From Lewinella sp. JB7 (GTDB lineage Bacteria > Bacteroidota > Bacteroidia > Chitinophagales > Saprospiraceae), in the NCBI RefSeq assembly GCF_024297185.1, contig NZ_JANCTD010000006.1:186001-250000 (forward strand): 64,000 nt of DNA, in the 5' to 3' direction. This document shows positions 32,916-42,258 of this stretch, in pieces. The position numbers and the translations under genes were made by a program. Within the stretch, counting starts at the first letter, position 1. Every line of letters starts with the position of its first letter. A model generated the notes under the pieces. The model ran no database searches. It had not been told where the DNA came from and worked only from the letters and a program-made list of their open reading frames with translations.

Positions 32916-34741
32916 TGCGCGTAGCGATTAAGCCAAAGTTTAGTACCCAGTAATTTGAACAAAATTCTTTCGTGGTTGACCGATCCATTCTGATGAGCCT
33001 TGAGAAGCTTAGCAATCGCACGTCGGTCAAAGAGTTCTGGTTGACGGGCATCAGTGGACTGTAGCACATCCACTGCTTCTGATCCGGCGGTAAATACCTC
33101 CTTCAGCGGTGAAACAAATCCTAACTTGTTCGCATTTTTAAGAATAGCATCCGGCACCGAGCCATTCATAACATCACGGTGAATCTTTTTTCCGATTGCT
33201 CCGCTGATTTTATATTCTGAGGGCAAAGCGTACACAAATTCCACAAGTCTATAATCCAGAAACGGCAGCCGGTTCTCCAACGAATGTGCCATGGATATGG
33301 CGTCTCCGTAATGTAATAAATTTACCAGCCCGTTTCGGTGCTGAAGTTGCAGCCTCCGGTTCAGTTTGCTGTCCGCGTTCAAAATTGCCACATCCCCTTC
33401 GTAGGGGCGATGGTTGGTAAGCTCATTCCGGTACAAGGATTCTAGCCCGGTAAACTCCCGGTACCTGGTCCGCCAACTGGCGGGTAACTGCTGACGAAGA
33501 TATAGTAACAAAGTCTCTTTGATGGGCCACACTTTACGGTGTGAATTCAGTTCGCCGAGGGCCCTTTGATAGTTGCCGGAAGCGACAAGGTCTAGAAAAT
33601 GATCTACGAAAACGGAATTCGCATACCCGGCTAACAGTTCATCCGCACCCTGCCCTTCTAGATACACCGTGATATTTCGCTTGGCCCTCTCCGTAATATT
33701 CCAAAGGGGGAATATGGCCGGTGAGCCATGGCCTGATTCCAGGTGATAAATGATTCGGTCGAGAGTTGATACGTAATTTGAATAGTCCAACTGAACTTCT
33801 ACCGAATTCATGCCGAGCTTCTCCGACAACGCACGGGCAACTGGGTATTCATCGAAGGTTTTCCCCGGAAAACTTGCTGTATAAGTTTGCAATGGTTTTT
33901 CCTGATGAGGACTCACTTGACAGGCAATAGAAGCGGAGTCTACACCTCCCGAAAGGGTAAGACCAATAGGTACGTCGCTTCGCAGTCTTAGTCGGACAGC
34001 CGATTCAAAAAGACTTCGATACTCGGATTTTGCATCTTGGTAGTTTAACCGATTCTTTTCGGTAGGATAATCCCAATACTTTTCGAAGTGATGACCATTA
34101 AGTGACACGAAAAGATTATGAGCTGGGGGAAGGCGCAACACATTATCAAACCAGGTTTCCTCTGTCTGGGCACCTACGGTTTCTCGACAAAATCTCGATA
34201 TGGCATTATAGTTCGTGCTTCGGTAAGTACCCGGATCAAAAGCTATAAGAGCCTTAATTTCGGAAGCAAAACAAAACCGACCGTTTTTGAACGAGTAATT
34301 AAATGGTTTAATACCGAACCTGTCTCTGGAACAGAACAGGGTATGATTCTTTTGGTCATAGATCACAAAGGCCCACATACCATTAAAATGGTTCACACAA
34401 TCAGCTCCCCAGTGTAGGTACGACGCCAGGATAACCTCCGTGTCCGATGCGGTCCTGAAGACGAACCCAACTTTAACCAGCAGCGACCTTAACTCTTTAT
34501 AGTTAAATATTTCTCCGTTAAAGGTTATATGTAGATGTTCGTAGGTGAATGGCTGATTGCTTTCGCTACGCAGATCGATTATTGACAAACGTCGGTGTCC
34601 AAGACAAACCTGACCCTCCCATTCCCTTAATCCGGCAGCATCAGGCCCCCGGTGGGCGATTATCTCAAGCGCATCTTCGGCCGCACTAGTATTAATAGGT
34701 TGTCTATTGGCCAAGTTGAACACTCCAAATATACCACACAT
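32912..34741 (-). CDS. asnB: AsnB-type glutamine-dependent amidotransferase (asparagine synthase family)
   Basis: 609 residues. Residues 1-200 form the class II glutaminase domain with the catalytic Cys2 (MCGIFGVFNL), RRLSIIDLRSESNQPF and FNGEIFNYKEL. Residues 230-609 form the ATP-pyrophosphatase domain with the PP-loop LTLSGGVDSASIA and YLEGQGADELLAGY. It is complete and probably active. In surface polysaccharide loci such enzymes often amidate the carboxyl group of a uronic acid rather than make asparagine. A nucleotide sugar dehydrogenase (51162) that would supply such an acid is in the same locus, so amidation is the preferred inference. True asparagine synthesis cannot be excluded. Confidence 0.88.
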   Translation of the reverse strand: MCGIFGVFNLANRQPINTSAAEDALEIIAHRGPDAAGLREWEGQVCLGHRRLSIIDLRSESNQPFTYEHLHITFNGEIFNYKELRSLLVKVGFVFRTASDTEVILASYLHWGADCVNHFNGMWAFVIYDQKNHTLFCSRDRFGIKPFNYSFKNGRFCFASEIKALIAFDPGTYRSTNYNAISRFCRETVGAQTEETWFDNVLRLPPAHNLFVSLNGHHFEKYWDYPTEKNRLNYQDAKSEYRSLFESAVRLRLRSDVPIGLTLSGGVDSASIACQVSPHQEKPLQTYTASFPGKTFDEYPVARALSEKLGMNSVEVQLDYSNYVSTLDRIIYHLESGHGSPAIFPLWNITERAKRNITVYLEGQGADELLAGYANSVFVDHFLDLVASGNYQRALGELNSHRKVWPIKETLLLYLRQQLPASWRTRYREFTGLESLYRNELTNHRPYEGDVAILNADSKLNRRLQLQHRNGLVNLLHYGDAISMAHSLENRLPFLDYRLVEFVYALPSEYKISGAIGKKIHRDVMNGSVPDAILKNANKLGFVSPLKEVFTAGSEAVDVLQSTDARQPELFDRRAIAKLLKAHQNGSVNHERILFKLLGTKLWLNRYAQ

Positions 34742-34744
34742 CGT

Positions 34745-35977
34745 CTATAGTAATTTATTCAGTACGGTTGCCAGTTGAAGGGCCTGACTCGTACGATCAA
34801 ATTTTTCGTGTAAGGTTCTGGTGGCTTCCACACTGTAGGTTATTTCGCCGGCTCGTAATTTGTCACAGAATTGAATAAAATCAGCTGCTGCCTGTTCCGT
34901 ATTCTTTGGTGAAGTTGAAATACCAATCTTGAATTCGGTGAGTATCCTGGCAATTTCACCATCGTTCTGTCCGACAGAAAAGATCGGCAATGACATGCCG
35001 ATATAGTCAAAAACCTTCCCTGCAACGGTACCTCGGTACGACTCCCGATCCCTTTGCCAAGTAATTCCCGCATCAGCGCTTGCCAAATATGATCCAACCT
35101 CATTGTAGGGCACATAGGTCTGAAAATCAAATAGATCATCGATTCCCAACTCCTCCGTCAAAGTTCCCTTCCTACTAATATCGCCAAGAACGTGAATCAT
35201 GATTTGATTACTGATATCCGGCTTAATATTTACCGCCTCCCTTACCAATGTATAAAATACCCCGTCAATGTGATCCCCTCTCAGTCCACCAAGGTAGATG
35301 AGATGTAGAAGGCTGTCGTCCCAATTAACGGTTTTACTACGCGAGAGATCGCGTGCGTCAAACCCATTATAAATCGTCGACACATGGGAATTGCTGTGAT
35401 TAATCTCTGGAAATTTTTTAATTATGTCTAGCTGATTAGTATAGGTATTAGTAATGATATGATCCGCGCGCACGTAGATCAACCGTTCGAACCGGCGGTT
35501 GACAATTCTGTGTATAATAGAAATAGGCGAATACTCGGGCCCTAAGGTAAAATGGTCCCGAAAATCCGCTACCCATTGTAGTCCAAGCTGGTTGCGGAGG
35601 TGCATCCCAACCAAGTGACAAGAGTGCGGCGGTCCACTGGTCAGTACGGCGGCAAAGCCCGAGAGGTCCAGCCGGTCAATGTGCTTGATCGCATCCTTTG
35701 CCCAATTTGTAAAAGGGTCTATGAAGCCCAACCGGCGATTAAGCTTGGCCACCAGGGAATCTGACATTCGCGGCAGTGGTATCCTGATTACCGGTATATC
35801 AACAACTTCCTTGTACCGCTCTTCGTCGATCCAAGCGTAGGAATCAGGTGAAGGACATACGACGGTTACTGCCCAACCATGCTGCTTCAGATAGACAGCA
35901 AACTTGACGATTCGCTGCACACCGCCGCCACCCATAGGAGGGAAAGCGTGAGTAACCACCAGTAGTTGATTATTCAT
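34745..35977 (-). CDS. Glycosyltransferase family 4
   Basis: 410 residues. The N-terminal LLVVTHAFPPMGGGGVQRIV is a classic GT4 glycine-rich loop; PHSCHLVGMHLRNQLGLQWVADFRDHFT has the DFRDxF motif; LIYLGGLRGDHIDGVFYTL opens the donor domain; GKVFDYIGMSLPIFSVGQ is the (K)xF(D/E)Y segment that replaces a strict E-x7-E. Related in pattern to the GT4 genes at 16746 and 57562, which share the FPP and DFxD motifs, suggesting paralogues within the locus. Three bases separate it from asnB and it overlaps the next gene upstream by eight bases. Confidence 0.84.
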   Translation of the reverse strand: MNNQLLVVTHAFPPMGGGGVQRIVKFAVYLKQHGWAVTVVCPSPDSYAWIDEERYKEVVDIPVIRIPLPRMSDSLVAKLNRRLGFIDPFTNWAKDAIKHIDRLDLSGFAAVLTSGPPHSCHLVGMHLRNQLGLQWVADFRDHFTLGPEYSPISIIHRIVNRRFERLIYVRADHIITNTYTNQLDIIKKFPEINHSNSHVSTIYNGFDARDLSRSKTVNWDDSLLHLIYLGGLRGDHIDGVFYTLVREAVNIKPDISNQIMIHVLGDISRKGTLTEELGIDDLFDFQTYVPYNEVGSYLASADAGITWQRDRESYRGTVAGKVFDYIGMSLPIFSVGQNDGEIARILTEFKIGISTSPKNTEQAAADFIQFCDKLRAGEITYSVEATRTLHEKFDRTSQALQLATVLNKLL

Positions 35978-37190
35978 CTTGACAAAAAGACTGCACTTCG
36001 TGGGCGAACTTCATATAGTTCACCGCCGCGTCAAAGTTAGCACGCCAGTATTCCTGAATGCTTGCACTGGAGTAACTAGACTCCGAAGTACAGATTTTCC
36101 AAAATGCGTTCTCAAACTCAGCGTAGGTGACTTTTTCCGAAAGCAGAACTCCGGTGGTTTCGTTAACTATCTCGCTAACTCCACCAACGTCTGGTGCAAT
36201 AACGGGGACTCCATTAGCCTGCGCCTCCATAATTGAAACTGGTAGTCCCTCAGATTCGCTAAGATTGAGAAAAACATCCACTGGATGATGTCGGTAATAA
36301 TCGTAAACCTCAGCATTAGTTACGTGCCCCTTTAGTTCGACTCGTAAATTGCTTGAGTTCAACCCCTTCAGGCAATCTTTCACAGTATCCAGCAACGGAC
36401 CTGCACCTAAATGCGTCCAGGCAAACTTTTGCTTTGCGTTGGTAGTAGCAAGTTTTACCAGATAATCAGCGATCATTTCTACCCGTTTCATCTTCGTTAC
36501 ACCGGACACTGAAACAATACGATACACCCCATCTGAAGAGCGTTGTGTGGTATTATTGGTAGAATAGACACCGAGTCGCGAAACGCTTACCTTAGTTTCA
36601 CGAATTTGGTAATGACTTTGTAAGTAATCGTAGCCATCTTGAGAAATTACGTAGAGCTTGTCGATTAGGTCCAGGGTCTTTTGTCGGAACGGCCAAAAAC
36701 TCGGTGTAAACCAATAGTCGTATAGATCGTAGCGGTGCGCACGGGAGATGACCGATATGCCGGCTCTTTCCTGTGCGTACCGCGCAGCCCCATGTGTTTT
36801 ACCGTTCAGCCAGTACGTGTAGATAACGGCCTCTTTAAATGGATTGTGCTTTTCCAGCCAACTTTCCGTGAGGATCAGATCCCGACAGAATGAATTGATT
36901 CTTCGAATGGCCTGAATACTCCCAGCGTACCTAGCGTGAAGGATCAGCCCCCGGAGGAATTGATAAGAGACAAGAGATCGAACTTTATTACCCGCAGTAT
37001 TGAAACCTACCGCAAAGGACTCATCAACTTCAACATTGGCTGGAACTGACCGCTTCCGTCCCCGAATGTCTGAAGGCAGAATAACGACTCTATTGAAAAC
37101 ACTAGCGAGTTCGATAATTTCGGTCTCCAGGAAAGTCTCCTGGCCAGAAAACGGGTAGTTACCCGTGATAAGAATAAGGTTCCTACTCAC
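35970..37190 (-). CDS. Glycosyltransferase family 4 (WcaL/AmsK-like)
   Basis: 406 residues. N-terminal LITGNYPFSGQETFLETEII resembles colanic/amylovoran transferases of the WcaL/AmsK group. RAHRYDLYDYW (a conserved R-x-H-x-D-Y motif of that group), VSRLGVY, IVSVSGVTKMKRVEMIADYL and the donor-site SESEGLPVSIMEAQANGVPVI (E-x7-E) are clear. It shares an ATGA overlap with the pyruvyltransferase gene upstream and an eight-base overlap with the GT4 gene downstream. Sugar specificity unknown. Confidence 0.85.
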   Translation of the reverse strand: MSRNLILITGNYPFSGQETFLETEIIELASVFNRVVILPSDIRGRKRSVPANVEVDESFAVGFNTAGNKVRSLVSYQFLRGLILHARYAGSIQAIRRINSFCRDLILTESWLEKHNPFKEAVIYTYWLNGKTHGAARYAQERAGISVISRAHRYDLYDYWFTPSFWPFRQKTLDLIDKLYVISQDGYDYLQSHYQIRETKVSVSRLGVYSTNNTTQRSSDGVYRIVSVSGVTKMKRVEMIADYLVKLATTNAKQKFAWTHLGAGPLLDTVKDCLKGLNSSNLRVELKGHVTNAEVYDYYRHHPVDVFLNLSESEGLPVSIMEAQANGVPVIAPDVGGVSEIVNETTGVLLSEKVTYAEFENAFWKICTSESSYSSASIQEYWRANFDAAVNYMKFAHEVQSFCQDE

Positions 37191-38431
37191 TCGGAAAACA
37201 GGTTACGGATCATCTTCTGCCCTACTTCAATTTCTAGCTGAACGGCCTGGTCAACTTTTTTTCTGACGCTATCACCATTAGCCAATATGTAATCGATGGT
37301 TTCTCGAATACCTTTACCCTGGATGTCGTTAATATAGAATGACCACTCGCCTAAGCCCAATTTTTCCAGTACTCCAAGAGATTTGTGCTCGTAGTATATG
37401 GCTATCGCGGGGGTTCTGTACCGAAGGGAAAGAATAACACTGTGTAGCCTGGTGCCGATCAATAGCTTACACCTCTGTAAAATATAACCAAGCTCGGTAT
37501 CATTGTACTCGTGCATTAGCACAGTCATCCGATCCGAATCGTCTAATCTTTGTTGAATACGGTATCCTACTATCCGGTCGTCCTTCACGTATCCATCCAA
37601 ACCCGTACACATTGAGAGGCAAACAACGTGATACCCCCTGTGGTTGTACTCGTTCACCAATGTAACCATAAGCCCTTCATAGTCCTCTTGGCTGACTCCC
37701 AATCGAACATCGAACGGAGCGAGATTTCGTACCGTGATGGCGATGATAGGGTCTTTGATGTGTATCATTTCCGCATCCGCTATGCCGGATGGCGTGCTTT
37801 CTGGTAGTAGCCATGCGGTGTCGGCCCCCACTTCTACGTTATCCAATCTCCCTTTTAGTGTATCTAGGTACGGCTTGGATGCCAGTTCTCTTAAATAAAT
37901 CTTTTTGACTCCAGGAAATAGAAATGATGCCATCCGATTGGGCCCCTTTGTCTCAAACGGTCCCAGACTATGTCCGACTAAGTAGACTGGAACGTCAACG
38001 TAACGTGCTACCATTAACCACTCGTACTGATTCTTACCGTAGAGGTCGATAAAAAACGATCCGCCTACGTGGATAACGGCGTCAAATTGCTTCAGAAATT
38101 CGATCCCTGCTCGGTAACTCCGTGGGATTCCAAATATATGGCGAAATACGCTGTTGCTCACCGAATAATACAAGTAGTCGTACCGAATGTTTCTGAACAC
38201 CTTCCCCTTTAGCCTACGCAGACCACTTCCGCTGAGGTTGTTCAGGTCATACAGTATATCCGACTCGAGAGGCTCCCCAAAAAGGTAGGAAGACCCCTCC
38301 GGTTTCCTGCTAGTTATATGCAACTCTAAATCCGGGTAAACCCTGCGCAACTCGTACACTAACCCCCGTAGGATCGCAGCGTCGCCCCGGTTTCCACAAG
38401 TGGCGTTTCCCGTCACGAGAACTTTCTTCAT
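37187..38431 (-). CDS. Polysaccharide pyruvyl transferase family protein
   Basis: 414 residues from ATG 38431 (MKKVLVTGNATCGNRGDAAI); a GTG 11 codons upstream is an alternative. The family transfers a pyruvyl group from phosphoenolpyruvate to make a sugar ketal, or in some members a sugar. Seen: NRGDAAILRGLVYEL, VIHVGGSFFIDLYG, VYLVGHSLGPFETK, RELASKPYLDTL, and the C-terminal LIGTRLHSVILSLRYRTPAIAI with the conserved GTRLHS motif. Pyruvate would add a negative charge to the glycan. It follows the capsule-transferase gene after 67 bases and precedes the GT4 gene by ATGA overlap. Confidence 0.86.
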   Translation of the reverse strand: MKKVLVTGNATCGNRGDAAILRGLVYELRRVYPDLELHITSRKPEGSSYLFGEPLESDILYDLNNLSGSGLRRLKGKVFRNIRYDYLYYSVSNSVFRHIFGIPRSYRAGIEFLKQFDAVIHVGGSFFIDLYGKNQYEWLMVARYVDVPVYLVGHSLGPFETKGPNRMASFLFPGVKKIYLRELASKPYLDTLKGRLDNVEVGADTAWLLPESTPSGIADAEMIHIKDPIIAITVRNLAPFDVRLGVSQEDYEGLMVTLVNEYNHRGYHVVCLSMCTGLDGYVKDDRIVGYRIQQRLDDSDRMTVLMHEYNDTELGYILQRCKLLIGTRLHSVILSLRYRTPAIAIYYEHKSLGVLEKLGLGEWSFYINDIQGKGIRETIDYILANGDSVRKKVDQAVQLEIEVGQKMIRNLFSE

Positions 38432-38498
38432 TGATAGCATTTTCAATTCTCTAGCAACTGGCACTACTAATCGACAGATATGTGATCAATTGCCCGCA

Positions 38499-40217
38499 CT
38501 AAAGGGTCGTGGTTATAGCCCGTTCCGCGTCTGGCCCGTGGTCTACCTTCTTATTCAGGTGATGCCTGTAAATTTCGTAAACAACTTCGTCCGGCAAGAT
38601 GAATTCATCACCCTCTTCAATCCCCTTGACAATTGTCGGAATTGCGTGGGATGATAATATTTCTTTCCAATCCGTCGATTTAAAAGAGTAGATGCCAATG
38701 TGTGACCTCGGGTGATAAAATGGCATGGGAAGTTGGTAGCGAAGAAACAACAGGTAGGAATATCGCTTAGCCACCATTTTTGCCGTTGCAGCGTCAAAGT
38801 CCGAGATCTCGTCCAGTTCAAGGAGGTCAAAATATTCCTGTCTACTATTTATGTCAAGCGTAAAGCCCTTTTCCCGGTAGTGCGTTTTAGACACGCATAC
38901 GCATGGAATACCTTCCAGGGCTAATTCTATGCCTACTGTACTTGTGTGCACCAACCCTAAATCGGTAATTTTGAGTAGTGACCAACTGTTTATGGGGGCA
39001 TCAGGATCTAAAATTACTACGTTCTCCGGGATGTTATCATCAAGCTTGTTCTTGATCAAATCTGCCAAAGGTTGATTAGTACCGATGATAGTTTCTGCCG
39101 GATGGGTTCTGACCACAAGTTGTTTATCGGGCCGGTGACGGAACCACTTGACGGTCTCTATAGTCCATTCCACAGGGTTCTTAAAGGCTATCTCCCGCTG
39201 TGCGCTTGCAGCATCCCATAGCACGTTAGTGAAGAGTGTATAGGTACGCTTGCTATTATCGAGTCCTAACTTGGCGAACGTTTTCGCCCGGTCCTCTTCC
39301 GCCGTCTTATTGAAGACCACAATGTCTCTTTTATGGTTCCGCCTAGATTGCAGGTAGTCATCTATTAAGGCTTCCTGTTGGTGGTTAAGAGGCACCTCGC
39401 AGACGGATTTCCATTCCTTCTCCACATCCCACCAATCCCCAGCAGTCTTCCAATTAAATTTTTGCGATTCGGCCATCTTCGCGCGCGATATCGTCAGTAC
39501 CTTAATGCCGGCCTCATTCAGCGTTATTCTGGCGGGCCCCCGGGTGGTGTACGTTCCATGACTCATGATGACGCGATCGGGCCGGAGGGCCGCAAGGGCT
39601 TTCCCCATTTCGGCCGATATTAGCGCGGCGTGCCGGGCTCTATCAAACAGTTCCCCGAACATAGGGTGCGACCGGTCCAGCAAGCCTACCTTGAAGTACC
39701 TGATAAGTTTTGACTCGACAAAAACATCCCACGTGTCATCGTTAAGTTGTTGTTTTAACCCTTCGATCCGTTCAATAGACACGAGCTCCGTTAAGTTGAT
39801 AACCTGGAAACCTGCCTTCTGGAAGAAAGCCCTCATATGACGCGCCTGGTATGCGCAAATCTCAGAACGATTATTGTGACTGTTTATATCGGTAGTTTCA
39901 CAAATAGGTAGCTCAATGTCACACACCAAGTACTTAACGTTATGACCACGCGCCTGAAGAATTTTTCCTAGGGTAATCTGTACAATGTTGTTCCCCAAAA
40001 AACAGCCTAAGTAGGGTACAAACACTATGTCAAGCGGTGAGTTGGCTTTGCCTAATCCTACCAGATCTTCTTTGAACATCCTTCCGACCTGACTTAGTAT
40101 AGCCTCTCGCCTAAATCGAGCGCTGATTTTGTCCCAGTTTACACCAAGTGAAGAGCATGCATCTAATACGTATGGAATTACTTTGTGACGTACATCAATC
40201 ATATCGGGAAATAACAT
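38499..40217 (-). CDS. Capsule synthesis-type transferase (KpsS/surface carbohydrate biosynthesis protein-like)
   Basis: 572 residues, not firmly assigned. N-terminal half: FVPYLGCFLGNNIVQITLGKI and an extended family-specific region with several Cys/His. Second half: QLVVRTHPAETI (RxHP motif) and GLVHTSTVGIELALEGIPCV (HTSTxxxExxxxGxP), the donor-site motifs of KpsC/KpsS-like and other capsule transferases, which use CMP- or nucleotide-activated acidic sugars. It is the first gene after the NulO cassette, so transfer of that NulO is a fair hypothesis. The gene follows the longest non-coding gap inside the locus (330 bases). Confidence 0.6.
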   Translation of the reverse strand: MLFPDMIDVRHKVIPYVLDACSSLGVNWDKISARFRREAILSQVGRMFKEDLVGLGKANSPLDIVFVPYLGCFLGNNIVQITLGKILQARGHNVKYLVCDIELPICETTDINSHNNRSEICAYQARHMRAFFQKAGFQVINLTELVSIERIEGLKQQLNDDTWDVFVESKLIRYFKVGLLDRSHPMFGELFDRARHAALISAEMGKALAALRPDRVIMSHGTYTTRGPARITLNEAGIKVLTISRAKMAESQKFNWKTAGDWWDVEKEWKSVCEVPLNHQQEALIDDYLQSRRNHKRDIVVFNKTAEEDRAKTFAKLGLDNSKRTYTLFTNVLWDAASAQREIAFKNPVEWTIETVKWFRHRPDKQLVVRTHPAETIIGTNQPLADLIKNKLDDNIPENVVILDPDAPINSWSLLKITDLGLVHTSTVGIELALEGIPCVCVSKTHYREKGFTLDINSRQEYFDLLELDEISDFDAATAKMVAKRYSYLLFLRYQLPMPFYHPRSHIGIYSFKSTDWKEILSSHAIPTIVKGIEEGDEFILPDEVVYEIYRHHLNKKVDHGPDAERAITTTL

Positions 40218-40547
40218 AAAATATAATTTTGGGCGGTATATAAAATATATGGCTTAAAAATTATGAAAATTGACAGCTCGATATTTAAATATTACTGAAG
40301 CGATTAAGCTGTCAGAGACGGTCATACATTCCAACTGACACTTCCTCGGAGATACAAGCAGAGCCATAAGTACATGTATTGTCAGTTCCGGTTGTTGTTA
40401 GATATTAACACACGATTGGGCAAAGTGTCCAGGACCTTGCCCGTAAGCTGTGAGCAAAGGCAACATCAACCTTTCCTCGGCACCCGCTCAACTACTGAAG
40501 TTTGGAGGCTATGTACTTGAATCTAGCTGAACGCGGTTATTGCATCC
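40218..40547. other. 330-base non-coding gap with an inverted repeat; possible internal promoter
   Basis: No open frame with coding character was found here. It is AT-rich near 40218-40300. TGACAGCT (40271-40278) and AGCTGTCA (40307-40314) form a perfect 8-base inverted repeat around a 28-base loop that itself contains the 12-base palindrome ATATTTAAATAT (40281-40292). On the minus strand, near matches to TAnnTTTG (TAATTTTT and TATATTTT) lie 30-60 bases before the start at 40217, so a promoter or a regulatory structure for the downstream glycosyltransferase block is possible. No U-tract follows the repeat on the minus strand, so it is not a standard terminator. Confidence 0.35.
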
Positions 40548-41858
40548 TCAGCTCAGGTTGGTCTTCCGTGGACCGTAATCCCCGTGCACCAACAGTCCCT
40601 TTTCCGTAAGCTTATTTGCCACCGGTATCAACTCGCTCAGTGGGATACCGCTTCGTGTTGATATTGCAAGCATATCATTATACCCATCCGCTAAATTTAG
40701 TAGCCACATCATTGCAGCAAATTCCTCCTGGTTACGCTTTGGCGTTCCAAGGCTCGGGTACAAACCTAACTTACCGAGCCTTGGCTCTCCGTATGGGCGT
40801 TGGTTGACAAAGTGATGATTCATCTCTAGCACATCGACTATTTGCAGTATCTTACGGACAGTATCTTCCATCGACGAGAAGGACACATATTCTTTATTAT
40901 CCGCTGAGGTATGATACTCCGGATACTCCTCGTATTTTGTACGCATTAATGAACCGACCGGCAAATTAAAACCCGGTGAGCAGTACTGCCTTTCGTCGCT
41001 GCCAATGGGTGAAAAGGGAATTATGCTATAAGCGCAATCACTCTGAGAAAGGACCATTTCAGTCACGCGATCGCAAAGCGCGTTTTCACGACGCGATTGT
41101 TTATACGTAAAACTACCCTCGTCACCCAAGCATGTGAGCACATATCCCGCATCTAATTTTTGCTGTAATCTTCGCCCATTCTGTGCCAGATAGCAGATTG
41201 ACCCAATGGTTTCTGGATGAAAGGCGAATCGGTAGGTATAATACAAATTGTCTCTATTCGCAAGTTCACGGTAGACGAATGATGCCACCAATGGCCCGGA
41301 CAATTCGTTACTGGCCAGTGAAGGATGGCATATATACGACGAGAAAAGGATTTCACGGTCCGAGGTACCATCTATAGTTGCCTCGGCCATTGTCATGCTT
41401 CCTGAACCATTGAAACTGGTATCCACGCAGACCCGGTAGGTATCGGATCGGTCAAGCGATTCATACTTATTATGCGCCATACAGAATCCCCACCGTCGCT
41501 TGTAATACGATGTGACATAGGGTATATTTGTAGGTTGCTCGGGCAGTGTATAGAGGTGCTCATCAAGTTCAGCGAAGCTTAGAGTTCCAACATAGGGTTC
41601 CGAGTACCCAACAAGATGTAAATTATGATCGGCGAAGTCAACAATCCTCTCGCCTGCTGAATTTTCGATCCACGCTTCCTTGACGTTCCACTCCGGTGGA
41701 ACCTCCCAGTCAAAACATTTGGTTCCAGAAGGAACTTCCTTAATGTTTAAGTCTACGATTTCGGATAGTATTTCCAGAGTTTTTCTATTGCCCTCGCCGG
41801 TGAGGCTTCGATTAATGGGCCACAATCGGTCAAAATAACCTTCAATATCACTTTTCAT
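40548..41858 (-). CDS. DUF4910/DUF2172 family, M28-like putative zinc aminopeptidase
   Basis: 436 residues matching the DUF2172-DUF4910-HTH_47 architecture: N-terminal YFDRLWPINRSLTGEGNRKT (strongly conserved in the family), a metallopeptidase-like core with SSYICHPSLASNELSG, FHPETIGSI, CLGDEGSF, GSDERQYCSPGFN and YHTSADN (candidate metal ligands His, Asp, Glu), and a C-terminal winged-helix-like part (PLSELIPVANKLTEKGLL). Members occur in surface polysaccharide clusters rather than with peptide-degradation genes. It may be an amidase/deacylase for an amino-sugar acid instead of a peptidase (inference). It overlaps the MaoC gene by 11 bases. Confidence 0.85.
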   Translation of the reverse strand: MKSDIEGYFDRLWPINRSLTGEGNRKTLEILSEIVDLNIKEVPSGTKCFDWEVPPEWNVKEAWIENSAGERIVDFADHNLHLVGYSEPYVGTLSFAELDEHLYTLPEQPTNIPYVTSYYKRRWGFCMAHNKYESLDRSDTYRVCVDTSFNGSGSMTMAEATIDGTSDREILFSSYICHPSLASNELSGPLVASFVYRELANRDNLYYTYRFAFHPETIGSICYLAQNGRRLQQKLDAGYVLTCLGDEGSFTYKQSRRENALCDRVTEMVLSQSDCAYSIIPFSPIGSDERQYCSPGFNLPVGSLMRTKYEEYPEYHTSADNKEYVSFSSMEDTVRKILQIVDVLEMNHHFVNQRPYGEPRLGKLGLYPSLGTPKRNQEEFAAMMWLLNLADGYNDMLAISTRSGIPLSELIPVANKLTEKGLLVHGDYGPRKTNLS

Positions 41859-42258
41859 CTGGGAATATTACCACGGCTTCTCCAATTAATACTGCCGCTG
41901 ATTCTTCGTTCACACATTCGGTCGTGAATCGGCCCCGTCGCTTCTCCGGATCAAAATCTATCAAAGTAGCCTTTGCGGTAATAAGTTGCCCCAGGTAGAC
42001 GGGTTTTATAAATTTCAAGGTTTGAGATAAGTATATACTCCCCTCCCCTGGATAGAGCGTACCGAAAATTTTAGAGAATGAGCTTGCTACCAGACAGCCA
42101 TGGACTATCCGTCGCTTGAAGATCGAATCTTCAGCATACTTCTTATCCAGATGGATTGGATTATTGTCGCCCGATATTTGTGCAAATAGCGTAACTTCTT
42201 CTTCACTGAACGTACAGTCGAAGGTAACCTCCTTACCTAAAGTAACATCCATTTTCAA
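41848..42258 (-). CDS. MaoC-like hot-dog fold dehydratase/hydratase
   Basis: 136 residues. The hydratase-2 motif is present: SGDNNPIHLDKKYAED with the catalytic Asp and His, followed by RRIVHGCLVASSFSKIF. This is the single-domain (R)-specific enoyl-CoA hydratase (PhaJ-like) type. There are no fatty-acid or PHA genes nearby. In this setting it could make a 3-hydroxyacyl thioester to be moved onto an amino sugar by the AAC(3)-family enzyme encoded just upstream (ATGA overlap), but that link is inference from gene order alone. Confidence 0.85.
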   Translation of the reverse strand: MKMDVTLGKEVTFDCTFSEEEVTLFAQISGDNNPIHLDKKYAEDSIFKRRIVHGCLVASSFSKIFGTLYPGEGSIYLSQTLKFIKPVYLGQLITAKATLIDFDPEKRRGRFTTECVNEESAAVLIGEAVVIFPDEK

